Numbered from the stretch's first letter, positions 8,852 to 17,907 are shown. The stretch is 38,002 nt of DNA from Brevibacterium aurantiacum (GCF_007558825.1 NZ_VLTK01000019.1:1-38002), one strand, 5' to 3'. Numbers and translations are program-made. The notes: generated from the letters alone by a model not told the origin.

Positions 8852-11800
8852 TGCTTCCACCTTGATCTGTATCGAAAACGCCATCATTGCTATGACGTTG
8901 CTGTCCCGCTGCAATCATCTGCCTCGAGGCATCGAGAAACGCATCCGCGTATGTCTCAGCGGGAAAATCACCAAGATAGTACTTTCGCATGCTGTCACGC
9001 TCGGAGCTTTTGACATCGTTGACGAGCAGACCATCGAGGACTTCGGACAGGTTCGTCAGGTCTTCTTCGAGGACGTAGGCGGCCTTTGCAGCAGGGACCT
9101 CGTTGAGGAGTTCTTCTCTGGTCTTCGCGACAGAGACGACCGACAGTGGTTTTCCCGACTGCAGGTAATCGGTGACGACAGCCGAAACATCAGAGATCAT
9201 GGCATCTGATGCGTTGAAGCAGTCGTCAGTCGTCATGTCCTTCTCTGCTGCGGCTCCCCAGATATGCTGGCGGCCGCTGACTTTGGCATCGGCGGCGAGA
9301 ATCTCCTGGATCTCGGCGATGTACTCCTTAGCTCGCACATATCGGTAGTTCAGTGGATGCGCTCTGAAGATGACAGCGCAACCTCGTCCAATGAGCTCGC
9401 GGACGATGTCAGTTCCTGACGGAAGCGAGTACAGCTCTGAATCTTGGTAGGCACCCTTCCATGTGGGGGCATAGAGCACGGTCTTTTCGGTACCGGAATC
9501 GGCTTCGGTCCCATCGAACTTGATCTGATCGACTTGCGGCCGGCCCACGATCTCGAATTTCTCACGCGGAATTCGGACGCCATGCCGCTCGTAACGATCG
9601 ATTCCGGCCTGACCTGCAGCGAAGATGACATCGTAGATCGCATGGACCGGATTGAAGCAGGCAGGCTTCTCAGAGTCTCCATGATTGAGCCATACATGCT
9701 TCATCTCTCGCCGTTCGATGAAGTGTGTGTTCTTACCTGCATTGTTGACATAGAACGCGGCACCGACCGATGGAGTGATCACCTCTTCGAGGCTACGCAA
9801 CGTCGGGCGGTTGATCACCGGAGCATCGGTGATCTGCCCTGCAGCCCTCATCATCTTCAGGCTACGGGTGACAACGATAAATTTCTGACCGATCCGCTCG
9901 AAGTACGGCACCCACATACCCAACTGATAGCTGATCCCGACATTCGAGCCGAAGTAGACCACGAACTCCGCGCCGTACTCGTTCAGTAAGTCGTGCAGCC
10001 TGCTTTCCAACCGGAGACTGCGCATCCCGCGTTTGAGACCGGCCGCAAACAGAGCAATTGCGAGCACTGTCGGAACAATGGAAAGAACCAGAAGCAGGTA
10101 CTCGAGCACGCCGAATATCGCGAAGAACCAGCCCACAGAAATCACTATCGCGTTAGCAACAGCAACTACGCCCCGCCCTATCGGTTGGAACCCGCGGGTC
10201 TCGGCATTCGGCAAATTCCGCGCTTCGAGTCCGGTCACCTTCCACGATTTGGCCAGACTCGACTCCATGACAATGGTGAATGTCAGGATGGCGACACACG
10301 TATTCACGGCCCAGCTTGACCCGAATTCGTACTCCCAAAAGCCTGCAAGAACTGCGGCTCCAACTGCTCGTGCAGAATTGCTCGCGCGCAGCACTCCAGC
10401 CAATCGGCTCTTCGATTTGAGGCTGCGACGATGAACGAAAAGGAAGCCGAAGCCAACCAAAATCCCTGATGCGCACACCAGCAGAGTAGGAGCTTGGGCC
10501 AAAGCAAAAATGAGAGTTAGCGCTGCAAATCCAGCCGGGACGAGGGTTCTTCCGCCGAGTTTTCGGTAGATCAGTGACAGAGTGGCTGAAGCGGTTTTGG
10601 AGTCAGCCAGGTCCGCGTCTGTTTCCAGTGACGCTGTTTCTGTGTCGTCGGATGGGTCGGCGCTTCCTTGCAGAACTCCGTTGCCTTCAAAGCTCGTCTC
10701 AGGCTCGACATCGTCTACGTCACTGTCTGGCTCGTCGATCTCGTTCACTCTGTTGTGAGTATCGGTGACCATGCGTGCTGCTGCAGATACGAAATTCTCA
10801 GCGTAGCCTTCGTCAGGAAAGTCGCCGAGATAGAAGCTTCGGTACTGCAGTCTGTTCTGTCGATCAGGGTCCTCCTGCAGAATCGCGTCGAGCACCTCGT
10901 CGAGGTTACTTAGATCCCCATTGAGGACATAGGACGCTCGAGCGATCGGATACTGCTCGATGAAGTCGTCGCCCTGAGCACTCACTGCTGTCATAACAAA
11001 CGGTTTGCCCGAATATAGATAGTCAGACACCACACTTGAGACATCGGAGATCATGGCGTCGGACACGTTCATGCATTCGATGACATCCATGTCCTTCTCG
11101 GCAGCATCACCGAAGACATGCTGCCGGCCACTCCTCGCACGATCGTCTGCGAGGGTTTCTTGGACCTGACGGATAGTTTCCGCATCTTCTTCGAATTCGT
11201 AGCTGAACGGGTGTGGACGGAATACCACGATCATTCCCCTGTTGATCAGCGCAGAGATCAAATGCTGAGCAACAGGTAAGGAGTGGAGCATCGTCTCATC
11301 GACATGTCCCCGCCAGGTCGGGGCATAGAGCACCGTTGAACTTCCGTCGGCGGGAAGCTCAGCAGTCACCTCGACGGTTTCCAGCTGCGGCCGTCCCACA
11401 ACTTCGAACTTCTCAGGCGAAATCGTCACTCCATGCGCCGCATATCGTTCGGTTGCAGCTTGGCCGGCTGCGAAGATCCGGTTGTACATCGCGTGCGTCG
11501 GATTGTAAGACGGCGGCTTATCGGAATCGCCGTGCCCCAAATACACGTGCGTGTATTCCTGGTGCCGGATCATCTCGCCGTTGCGAGAGGAGGCATTGAC
11601 ATAGAACACGGCACCCAATGAAGGAACCAAGGTCTTTTCAAGGTCTGCCGATTTCGGGCAGGTGATGATCGGAGCGTCTGTCAGCTCAGCAAGAGCTTTT
11701 GCCGGGATATTGTTGCGGGTGATGATGGCGAACTTCTTCCCGGTTCGTGCCAGATAGGGCAACCACATCATTACTTGGTACGAAGCGTCGTCCGGCCTTG

Positions 11801-12476
11801 AGGTATAGACATAGAACTCTGGTTGGTAAGTTCTGATGGCATCTTGGAGATCCATCTTGGCTTGAGCATTCCGACGGATCCGACGATATGCAGCGACCGC
11901 CAGGGCCAAGTACAGACCGTCGAGGACGAGCGTAGCCACAAGCCAAACCCACGGACCAGATCCGGCCCAGGCAGTCAACGCGCCGAAGACGATGACAGCC
12001 TCACTCGCAGTGAGCAGCGGCCCGTCATAATTCTTCAACGGCGCATAGGTACGGATTCCTGGCAGCCCGGAGATGAAAGTCTCTTTGCTGTTCGTTCCTT
12101 TAGCCAGCAGACTCTCGAAGAAGATGGGACCGACCACTGCAACTCCAGCGATGGCGCTCAACAGGCCTTCGGTAACATCCGCCGTCGCAAATGCAGTACT
12201 GACTGCAATTGCCAATACGGCTCTGATGACTGCGCGATGGCCCAACCGTGAACGCTTTCTCCACAGCCGGAAAGTGTCCCACGCTGCTATTGCCACTACG
12301 CCGACGATGAAGGGCAGCGAGGCACCATCCGCCGACGCAATGAACACACAACCTAGGGCCAGCAACGCCAGCGCACCATACGACGCAAGCGAGGTCAATG
12401 CACTTCTCAGGAAAGCTCTGGCCGGGCCGTTGCCAGCGTGAATATCCTGAGACGACGCGAGATCGGTATCTGTCAC
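8844..12476 (-). CDS. Tandem double-module membrane CDP-alditol phosphotransferase (two Glyphos_transf domains)
   Basis: This 1210-residue protein consists of two homologous halves, each with a hydrophobic N-terminal region followed by a glycerophosphotransferase module. In half 1, membrane segments lie between about residues 29 and 198, and the module shows HGDSDK (315-320), GRPQLE (361-366), YAPTW (384-388), FRPHPF (419-424) and ISDVSSVVSDYL (476-487). An acidic linker (about 575-630, rich in D/E/S/T) follows. In half 2, membrane segments lie at about 645-815 and the module shows HGDSEK (932-937), GRPQVD (978-983), YAPTWKG (1002-1008), FRAHPL (1037-1042) and ISDVSAVVTDYL (1094-1105). The start is a GTG at 12476 with AAGG 9 bases upstream. 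It overlaps the pyruvyltransferase by 8 bp. It is probably an integral-membrane polymerase or bifunctional primer-polymerase of a teichoic-acid-like chain. In half 2 the RPHP Pro and the second Ser of DVSS are both Ala. Confidence 0.9.
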   Translation of the reverse strand: MTDTDLASSQDIHAGNGPARAFLRSALTSLASYGALALLALGCVFIASADGASLPFIVGVVAIAAWDTFRLWRKRSRLGHRAVIRAVLAIAVSTAFATADVTEGLLSAIAGVAVVGPIFFESLLAKGTNSKETFISGLPGIRTYAPLKNYDGPLLTASEAVIVFGALTAWAGSGPWVWLVATLVLDGLYLALAVAAYRRIRRNAQAKMDLQDAIRTYQPEFYVYTSRPDDASYQVMMWLPYLARTGKKFAIITRNNIPAKALAELTDAPIITCPKSADLEKTLVPSLGAVFYVNASSRNGEMIRHQEYTHVYLGHGDSDKPPSYNPTHAMYNRIFAAGQAATERYAAHGVTISPEKFEVVGRPQLETVEVTAELPADGSSTVLYAPTWRGHVDETMLHSLPVAQHLISALINRGMIVVFRPHPFSYEFEEDAETIRQVQETLADDRARSGRQHVFGDAAEKDMDVIECMNVSDAMISDVSSVVSDYLYSGKPFVMTAVSAQGDDFIEQYPIARASYVLNGDLSNLDEVLDAILQEDPDRQNRLQYRSFYLGDFPDEGYAENFVSAAARMVTDTHNRVNEIDEPDSDVDDVEPETSFEGNGVLQGSADPSDDTETASLETDADLADSKTASATLSLIYRKLGGRTLVPAGFAALTLIFALAQAPTLLVCASGILVGFGFLFVHRRSLKSKSRLAGVLRASNSARAVGAAVLAGFWEYEFGSSWAVNTCVAILTFTIVMESSLAKSWKVTGLEARNLPNAETRGFQPIGRGVVAVANAIVISVGWFFAIFGVLEYLLLVLSIVPTVLAIALFAAGLKRGMRSLRLESRLHDLLNEYGAEFVVYFGSNVGISYQLGMWVPYFERIGQKFIVVTRSLKMMRAAGQITDAPVINRPTLRSLEEVITPSVGAAFYVNNAGKNTHFIERREMKHVWLNHGDSEKPACFNPVHAIYDVIFAAGQAGIDRYERHGVRIPREKFEIVGRPQVDQIKFDGTEADSGTEKTVLYAPTWKGAYQDSELYSLPSGTDIVRELIGRGCAVIFRAHPLNYRYVRAKEYIAEIQEILAADAKVSGRQHIWGAAAEKDMTTDDCFNASDAMISDVSAVVTDYLQSGKPLSVVSVAKTREELLNEVPAAKAAYVLEEDLTNLSEVLDGLLVNDVKSSERDSMRKYYLGDFPAETYADAFLDASRQMIAAGQQRHSNDGVFDTDQGGSND

Positions 12477-12543
12477 TCTGTACTACCTTGTCTGGTTCTC
12501 AACTCCTGGACCGAAGACATCCGAGGTCAGCTGGTCCGGAAGA

Positions 12544-12563
12544 CCGAAACCACATAGTTTCGG
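12544..12563. repeat. Perfect 7-bp inverted repeat between two surface-polymer genes
   Basis: CCGAAAC-CACATA-GTTTCGG forms a 7-bp stem with a 6-base loop in the 110-base gap between the IspD-SDR gene and the 1210-codon gene, both on the minus strand. On the minus strand it is preceded, not followed, by a T-run (GATTTTTTAG), so it is not a classical intrinsic terminator. It could attenuate readthrough or be a protein site. Confidence 0.35.
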
Positions 12564-12586
12564 ACTAGCCTAAAAAATCAATGTGA

Positions 12587-14017
12587 TCAGCCGACGTCGT
12601 CTGCATAACCTGCAAGCGGGTCCTCGCGGCGGACATCAATCACATGCCCCGTCTTATTGGCCACCAGCACCTCGAGCGAGGCCCTGGCAACAGTCTTTGA
12701 TTCCAGAAGCGAATTCGGATCTTCCTCGCCGAAGGCTCTGGTCCGCATCGGCGTTCCTGTTCTTTCGGGATTCACGCAATTGACCCGAACCTTCTCATTA
12801 GCCCATTCATCGGCCAGTGCCTGTGTCAGATTCACGGTTGCAGCCTTCGCCGAGCTGTACAAACTGTAGTTGCCGCGGCCACGAGTGTAGGAACTTGACG
12901 TAAAGAGCAGCAACGATCCTTGTGTCTTGACCAGTTCCGGGTAAAAAGTCTGTGCAAGCAGAATCGGTCCGATGTAGTTGATCTCTGTGGCTTCGTAGAT
13001 CGTTTCATCGCTCGTATCTTCCAAACGGGCAAGCGGCAGAACGCCTGCCGTATTCACGACATAATCGACACGACCTGTGTCCTTCACGATCTCCTCTCGA
13101 GCAGCAACGAGATCCTCACGATTATTGATATGAGTCTTCGTCGTTGACCGAGAGAATGTCTTGACTGTCGCCCCGAAATCAGCTGCCAGTGCGGCGATGT
13201 CCGCGCCGATTCCATAGGAACCGCCAAAGATAGCTACCGTCTTGCCTGTCAAAGCACTCTTCAGCTTCTCTTCTGTTACCGCATGTTCGTTTCGTGCAGG
13301 CAACTGGAACAGCTTGTCCGCAATGTAGATGTCGATCGGTTCAGTAACCTTCATATTGCTGTCGTCACCGGTGACGACAGCAATTGGCACGTCCGGAGTG
13401 TAACGAAGCACGACTGTGCAATCGTCGGTGGCCTCGAAATTGGGGTCCTGGTTAGCGAGCGCGTAGGCACGTTGAATGGCCGACAGTTTGAAAGCCTGCG
13501 GAGTCTGACCACGGCGCAGATTCGCGCGCGTAGGCACATCCTTGATCACCGGGTAGGACCCGGTGCCGGGTTCGACCTCGATGATGGTGTCCGCCGATGG
13601 AATTGCAACGTCCACGGCATCATTCGTTTCCAGAGCGAGAACGACGTCATTGATGATCGAGGGAGCAAGCAGTGGTCGCACTGCATCATGCAAGATGACG
13701 TTGGATTCCTCGTCAAATTGTTCAGAAATCGCGTTGAGAGCCACTTGAGTCGTATCGTTACGAGTCCCCGAGCCCTCCATGACCAGTTTGACCTTTTCGA
13801 ACCCGTTCTTTCGAACGATTTCGTGAACTTTGTCAAGATGACCCCGAGCCATCAGAACGATGACTTCGTCAATCAGCGGATGGTCGTCAAAGAGGGCGAG
13901 AGTGTGTTCCATGATCGGACGCCCCGCAATTTTGATCAGTTGCTTGGGCGTGTCGAGACCGATCCTGGTGCCGACGCCTCCCGCGAGGATGACCGCGATA
14001 TTGCGTGTACTTTCCAA
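12587..14017 (-). CDS. Bifunctional alditol-phosphate cytidylyltransferase / SDR reductase (TarIJ- or Bcs1-like fusion)
   Basis: This 476-residue fusion is predicted to make a CDP-alditol. The N-terminal half (1-235) is an IspD/TarI-type cytidylyltransferase: the nucleotide-binding loop LAGGVGTRIGLDTPKQ is at 11-26, with the later motifs HDAVRPLL and ATDDC. The C-terminal half (about 245-476) is a short-chain dehydrogenase with FGGSYGIG (NAD(P) loop), VVNTAGVLPLARL and the catalytic YSSAK preceded by Ser residues. Fused proteins of this kind reduce ribulose 5-phosphate and form CDP-ribitol; reduction of fructose 6-phosphate to give CDP-mannitol is an alternative. I chose the TTG at 14017 because GGGAG lies about 7 bases upstream and the IspD fold begins there; ATGs at 14050 and 14077 are in frame. 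Gene order (followed by the double transferase) supports a role in CDP-precursor supply. Confidence 0.88.
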   Translation of the reverse strand: MESTRNIAVILAGGVGTRIGLDTPKQLIKIAGRPIMEHTLALFDDHPLIDEVIVLMARGHLDKVHEIVRKNGFEKVKLVMEGSGTRNDTTQVALNAISEQFDEESNVILHDAVRPLLAPSIINDVVLALETNDAVDVAIPSADTIIEVEPGTGSYPVIKDVPTRANLRRGQTPQAFKLSAIQRAYALANQDPNFEATDDCTVVLRYTPDVPIAVVTGDDSNMKVTEPIDIYIADKLFQLPARNEHAVTEEKLKSALTGKTVAIFGGSYGIGADIAALAADFGATVKTFSRSTTKTHINNREDLVAAREEIVKDTGRVDYVVNTAGVLPLARLEDTSDETIYEATEINYIGPILLAQTFYPELVKTQGSLLLFTSSSYTRGRGNYSLYSSAKAATVNLTQALADEWANEKVRVNCVNPERTGTPMRTRAFGEEDPNSLLESKTVARASLEVLVANKTGHVIDVRREDPLAGYADDVG

Positions 14018-14249
14018 TGACCCACTCCCAGCTACTTCGCCTCGGAACATTCGCAGTCCCGCGAACAACGGTTGCAAGTCTACCAGTGCAATTTTGCCTG
14101 TAGTTCAATTTGAATTCACTCAATCTCTTGAGCGCCTCGCGGCCGGCTCTCCCTGCCGTGTGGCATCACTTAGCAACAGCGAGCCCGGCGGATGGGCTCA
14201 ATCAGAGCGCGAAACCCGGGTGCACCACACTGCCAACGTAAGAAAATGA
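14018..14249. other. Intergenic region with a GC-rich hairpin
   Basis: This 232-base gap lies between the IspD-SDR start and the stop of the GT4 gene. GAGCCC-ggcggat-GGGCTC at 14181-14199 is a perfect 6-bp stem about 50 bases downstream of the GT4 stop, a possible terminator hairpin without a T-run. TTCAA-T-TTGAA at about 14105-14115 is a small palindrome. A possible minus-strand -10 (TAGACT, 14077-14082) has no properly spaced -35. I see no gene here. Confidence 0.3.
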
Positions 14250-16220
14250 TTATCGGCCCGAGACGCTGACGCTGAAATTTCCGTATTCCGTCCGATACCA
14301 TTTCATTCCGCCAGCCTCGAGCGCCTCGAACTGCTCTTGTACCTTCACGCGCACTTTGGATTCCCATGCTGCACCCGGCTTGCGAACGAAAACGTCAAAT
14401 GTTTGCTTCTTTGACTCGTCGAACAGCTCGCATTCAACATAGAATCTGTATTGTGCCGACTTGCCTCTACCACGCTTGACCTCTGGCCTATTGATGCGCA
14501 AAAAGAAGGTATTCGAGCGCCGTGATGCCAATACAAGTTGCAAATGTTCTGCGGAGACCGATTCTTCATCAGCAAAAGCAATAGATAGCACAAATCCGGC
14601 GTCGACGGCTTCTAGAGAGACTTCGCGCGAGCGAATATATCTCTCATCACGGAACGGCTCAGGATCGACAATCGACGTTGACTGCTCAATTGCCTTCTTC
14701 CACTCCGGATAGATACTTTCGGAGAGAAAATCTTTAGCGCGCGTGACAGCAGATTCGCGCATTAACTGCCGATTACTGGGCTCCGCTCCGAGAAATTCGA
14801 CGATATGATCCGTCAATGCCTTGACGTCGCCCTGCGGCACAACATACCCATTAACCCCGTGCGTGATGATATCTCGAGGACCATAAGTAATGTCATAAGT
14901 AATTGGAACGCACCCTGCAGCCATTGATTCCCGTACAGCCAGCGGCAGTCCCTCGTGCTTGCTTGTCAACAACGAGAATGAAGATTCTGCCAATCGCTTT
15001 GGTAAATCATCTACATGCCCGTTGAACATCACCGCGTCGTCTGCTCCAAGTTCAGCGACAAGTTCTTTCAGTCTGCCGAGGTCATTTCCTTTTCCATAGA
15101 TATCCAGCTTCAGCCCGGGGAACTCCTGCCGCGCTTCAGCCACGGCACGTATTGCATGATCAATCTGTTTGAGTTCCACCAGACGGGCAACAATACATCC
15201 CCTGAGTTCATCTCGATATCCACCCTCGGGGTATTGAAACGCGCTCTCCGAAATTTCGCTCGGCAGAAGTCTCATCTTTTCACCGGAGAATCCCCTGTGC
15301 GCTAAATCGTCAATCTGCTGCCGACTCTGCACTGCAGTGAAATCATAACTGTCGAAGTTTCGAAAAGACTCTAGACGATTGGATACTATTTCGCCATTTC
15401 GACCGCGCTCAGGCCGTTTTAACTGAGAAACGTGCAGATAGTGAATCATCACGAAATCACGAGGTCGCAGTTCATGTGCGAAGACCGATACCGGCCCGGC
15501 ATCGACGATGAAGATTGCTGGTCTGCGGACGATCACGTGATCAGTCCACTGCAGATAGAGATCCCTAGCCCTGTCCCATTCAACTAGAGGCTCCCCGTCA
15601 GTTTGATACAGAATCAACCGTCTCGAGCCGTTTGATTTTATGTCTATCAGAAGAAGCGACCCATCGGGCCGATAGTGTTCCTGACGAATGATGGAACGGC
15701 TCTCACTGTCTCTGTACAGTACGTACAGTGGTGACAACTCAGTTCTCACGCCTACAGGCGCCTCAACGGGGCCTGTGACGGCGTTGCCCTTGAGCGCTTG
15801 GAGCTCGTCATCGTTCCAGCCTCTTATCTCAGACCAGAGATTCCTGATCTCAGTACGCTCGTCCATGATGCCCATGGCAACTAGCCGTTCGTGAGTAGCC
15901 TCGGCGTCGTTATTCGGCGCATATGTGAGAATAGTGGCCGATTGAACGTGCCCATGCTTCAAAAGACTGTTTGTCCTTCGAATGACAGCGCGGGTCATTC
16001 CGCCGAAGTCAGCGAATACGCTCCATAGTCCGGAGTAGACGTGCGCGTCTGCCAGTCGGATCTGCTCGCTCTCTCTGTGAGGCCGCTGTCCGCTGACGAT
16101 CTTCTTGACACTCGCAAGGGCCCTACGAATTCCGGTCAATTGAGCACCAATCCTTTGAAGTCTTAGTTCTGACCATGATGCCAGTGGCGAGGTCTCCTGT
16201 GCCGTATTGCTGTCGCCCAA
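14250..16220 (-). CDS. GT4 glycosyltransferase, TagE/TarM-like, with low G+C
   Basis: This 656-residue protein is predicted to glycosylate a teichoic-acid-type polymer in the cytoplasm with a retaining GT4 fold. The N-terminal half contains the accessory region seen in poly(glycerol-phosphate) alpha-glucosyltransferases (HYRPDGSLLLIDI, then LVEWDRARDLYLQW). The GT4 core has ARLVELKQIDHAI and the donor-site motif HEGLPLAVRESMAAGCVP (about 415-435), then GVNGYVVPQGD. A C-terminal beta-rich module (about 530-656) ends WYRTEYGNFSVSV, matching its paralogue at 17908-19797. The start is uncertain: TTG 16220 has no clear ribosome-binding site, and another TTG about 27 codons in has AAGGA 11 bases upstream. 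Two sample rows counted by hand (15001-15060 and 15361-15420) give 31 and 29 G+C of 60, against 38 of 60 at 20041-20100, suggesting separate acquisition. Confidence 0.85.
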   Translation of the reverse strand: MGDSNTAQETSPLASWSELRLQRIGAQLTGIRRALASVKKIVSGQRPHRESEQIRLADAHVYSGLWSVFADFGGMTRAVIRRTNSLLKHGHVQSATILTYAPNNDAEATHERLVAMGIMDERTEIRNLWSEIRGWNDDELQALKGNAVTGPVEAPVGVRTELSPLYVLYRDSESRSIIRQEHYRPDGSLLLIDIKSNGSRRLILYQTDGEPLVEWDRARDLYLQWTDHVIVRRPAIFIVDAGPVSVFAHELRPRDFVMIHYLHVSQLKRPERGRNGEIVSNRLESFRNFDSYDFTAVQSRQQIDDLAHRGFSGEKMRLLPSEISESAFQYPEGGYRDELRGCIVARLVELKQIDHAIRAVAEARQEFPGLKLDIYGKGNDLGRLKELVAELGADDAVMFNGHVDDLPKRLAESSFSLLTSKHEGLPLAVRESMAAGCVPITYDITYGPRDIITHGVNGYVVPQGDVKALTDHIVEFLGAEPSNRQLMRESAVTRAKDFLSESIYPEWKKAIEQSTSIVDPEPFRDERYIRSREVSLEAVDAGFVLSIAFADEESVSAEHLQLVLASRRSNTFFLRINRPEVKRGRGKSAQYRFYVECELFDESKKQTFDVFVRKPGAAWESKVRVKVQEQFEALEAGGMKWYRTEYGNFSVSVSGR

Positions 16221-16577
16221 CTTGGTGTCGGCCCAAGAATAGTTGGACAGCAGATTGAACGATGACTTCCATCATGGGGCTTAGGGAGTCGCGCAACTTT
16301 GCCGCATTGCCGCTACAGTCCTCATTCTTCAAGGACACGAAGATGGCTCCCAACAACCCAACACAATTCTGCCTCGTTTGCACGGGTCGACCAACTCCTG
16401 GCTTTTCCCGCCGCGTTGCTCGGAAGGCCCACTCCCCATCAAGCAACGATTGATAGAGCGCAGAGGACCCCTGCAGATTTCACATTCAAATTTTGCCCGT
16501 ACGATTATGGGTGACATCGTTGCCTATAGCGATTTGCTGTCCAGAACGAGCCTGCTCTGTATCTTGAAAGGTCCACA
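16221..16577. promoter_or_regulatory. Divergent intergenic region with a candidate plus-strand promoter
   Basis: This 357-base region separates the minus-strand GT4 gene from the plus-strand phosphotransferase and must serve both. A candidate plus-strand promoter is TTCACA (16479-16484), an 18-base spacer and GATTAT (16503-16508), which would give a leader of about 60 bases before the GTG at 16578. Open frames within the gap resemble nothing and I consider them non-coding. Confidence 0.3.
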
Positions 16578-17873
16578 GTGAAGAATCTGCTTCGTAAGAC
16601 GGCGTTGAAGGCTGTGCGATCATCTGCCTGGAAGAACACCAGCAAATGGATCCGCGGAACCGAACGTTGGAATCAGATGGAGGACGAATACGACGGCAGC
16701 TACGTCAAGGCCGAAGTCGTCGTCTATTTCGGTGACCGCAAACCCAAGTTCTATCAGCTCGATCAGTGGCTTCCAGTGCTCGAGCAGCTGCATAGGACCC
16801 ACAGGGTAGTTCTCGTGTTTCGCAAGCCTTCAGCGCTGAACGCAGCCCGCGAGGTCACGAACCTGCCGATGGTCCTCAAGCGCAAATTCGACCCCCTGCA
16901 GACCTTCTACCACGCCAATGACTTCCGCCTCGCCCTGTACGTGAACAACGGAATGACGAACTTCCAGTCCCTCGGATTTGCTCCCATGGTCCATGTTCAC
17001 GTCAATCATGGCGAATCGGACAAATTGAGTATGGTCTCCAACCAGGCCAAGTCATATGACAGAGTCTTCGTCGCAGGCGACGCCGCAATCAACCGTCACC
17101 GCATGTCGCTCGCCGATTTCGACGAATCTTCCTTGGTGAAAGTTGGACGCCCGCAGTTGGACATCGAGCGGCCCTCTGAGCTGGAACCCTCACCGAAGAC
17201 GACGATCATGTACGCACCCACGTGGGAGGGAGAGAATGACGCGAACAACTACACGTCGGTCGACCTTTTTGGCCCGCAGATCGTCGAAGCAGCATTAGGA
17301 CTCAGCGATGCTCGTGTCATCTACAAGCCTCATCCTCGGGTCAATGCTTCGAAGGATCCGGCCATGGCCGATGCCAATGCCCGTATTCTCGAGCTCATCG
17401 AAACAACGAACGAATCAATTGCCGACGAGTCTCTCCAGCACCAAATCCTGCTGGAGGGCGACATACTGGCGATGTTCGACACTGTTGATCTGCTCGTCAC
17501 GGACATCTCCAGCGTCGGTCTCGATTTCCTCTACCTGCAGCCCAGCAAGCCTCTGATTCTGACCGACCGCCGCGACGACACGGCCAAGCTCAACGACGAG
17601 GCGCCCATCAGCAGGGCCACCCCAATCATCAACAGCTCGACGGTCGCCGAGGCCGGTGTTCTGCTCCAGGACATGCTGAGCGACGACTCCTCGGCTGATG
17701 CTCGCAGCGAACTTCGGAAGTACTACTTCGGCGAAGGCGAGAAGGGAACGTCCACTGTTCTCTTCACCCAGGCGATCAGTTCACTCATCGCCGAGAGGAC
17801 CGCAGAGATGGCGGGCCATCATTTCGAAATGCCCACCAACGCCGAGGCAAACGACGAGGCAAACGACGAGTAA
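16578..17873 (+). CDS. CDP-glycerol/alditol-phosphotransferase family protein (Glyphos_transf), single module
   Basis: This 431-residue protein is a close paralogue of the product of 6243-7481; the two align without large gaps from about residue 45 onward. The motifs sit at identical positions: HGESDK (144-149), GRPQLD (190-195), YAPTWEGEN (212-220), YKPHPR (249-254) and VTDISSVGLDFL (307-318). The N-terminus is basic and amphipathic (MKNLLRKTALKAVRSSAWKN), consistent with peripheral membrane binding. The start is the GTG at 16578 with AAAGG 7 bases upstream. It is the only plus-strand gene in the surface-polymer locus and converges on the second GT4 gene. The C-terminus ends in the repeat EANDEANDE, encoded by two exact copies of GAGGCAAACGAC. 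Its role (primer addition versus chain extension, glycerol versus another alditol) cannot be assigned. Confidence 0.9.
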   Translation: MKNLLRKTALKAVRSSAWKNTSKWIRGTERWNQMEDEYDGSYVKAEVVVYFGDRKPKFYQLDQWLPVLEQLHRTHRVVLVFRKPSALNAAREVTNLPMVLKRKFDPLQTFYHANDFRLALYVNNGMTNFQSLGFAPMVHVHVNHGESDKLSMVSNQAKSYDRVFVAGDAAINRHRMSLADFDESSLVKVGRPQLDIERPSELEPSPKTTIMYAPTWEGENDANNYTSVDLFGPQIVEAALGLSDARVIYKPHPRVNASKDPAMADANARILELIETTNESIADESLQHQILLEGDILAMFDTVDLLVTDISSVGLDFLYLQPSKPLILTDRRDDTAKLNDEAPISRATPIINSSTVAEAGVLLQDMLSDDSSADARSELRKYYFGEGEKGTSTVLFTQAISSLIAERTAEMAGHHFEMPTNAEANDEANDE

Positions 17874-17884
17874 GTCTCGTCGTT
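17862..17884. terminator. Stem-loop containing a stop codon between convergent genes, candidate bidirectional terminator
   Basis: AACGACGAG-taagt-CTCGTCGTT is a perfect 9-bp stem with a 5-base loop. The loop holds the TAA stop of the plus-strand phosphotransferase, and the stem lies just before the end of the convergent GT4 gene at 17908. Only 34 bases separate the genes. There is no T-run on either side, so termination efficiency is uncertain. Confidence 0.5.
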
Positions 17885-17907
17885 CACCTTCGGGCGGCGC
17901 GGAGGCC

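Noticed and set aside
12544..12563. Calling this hairpin a Rho-independent terminator
   Set aside because: The T-run lies on the wrong side for the minus-strand transcript, so it is listed only as an inverted repeat.
16123..16446. Minus-strand frame overlapping the start of the low-G+C GT4 gene, considered as a frameshifted N-terminus
   Set aside because: Its product does not match the N-terminus of the paralogue, whose homology begins within the existing frame, so no frameshift is needed.
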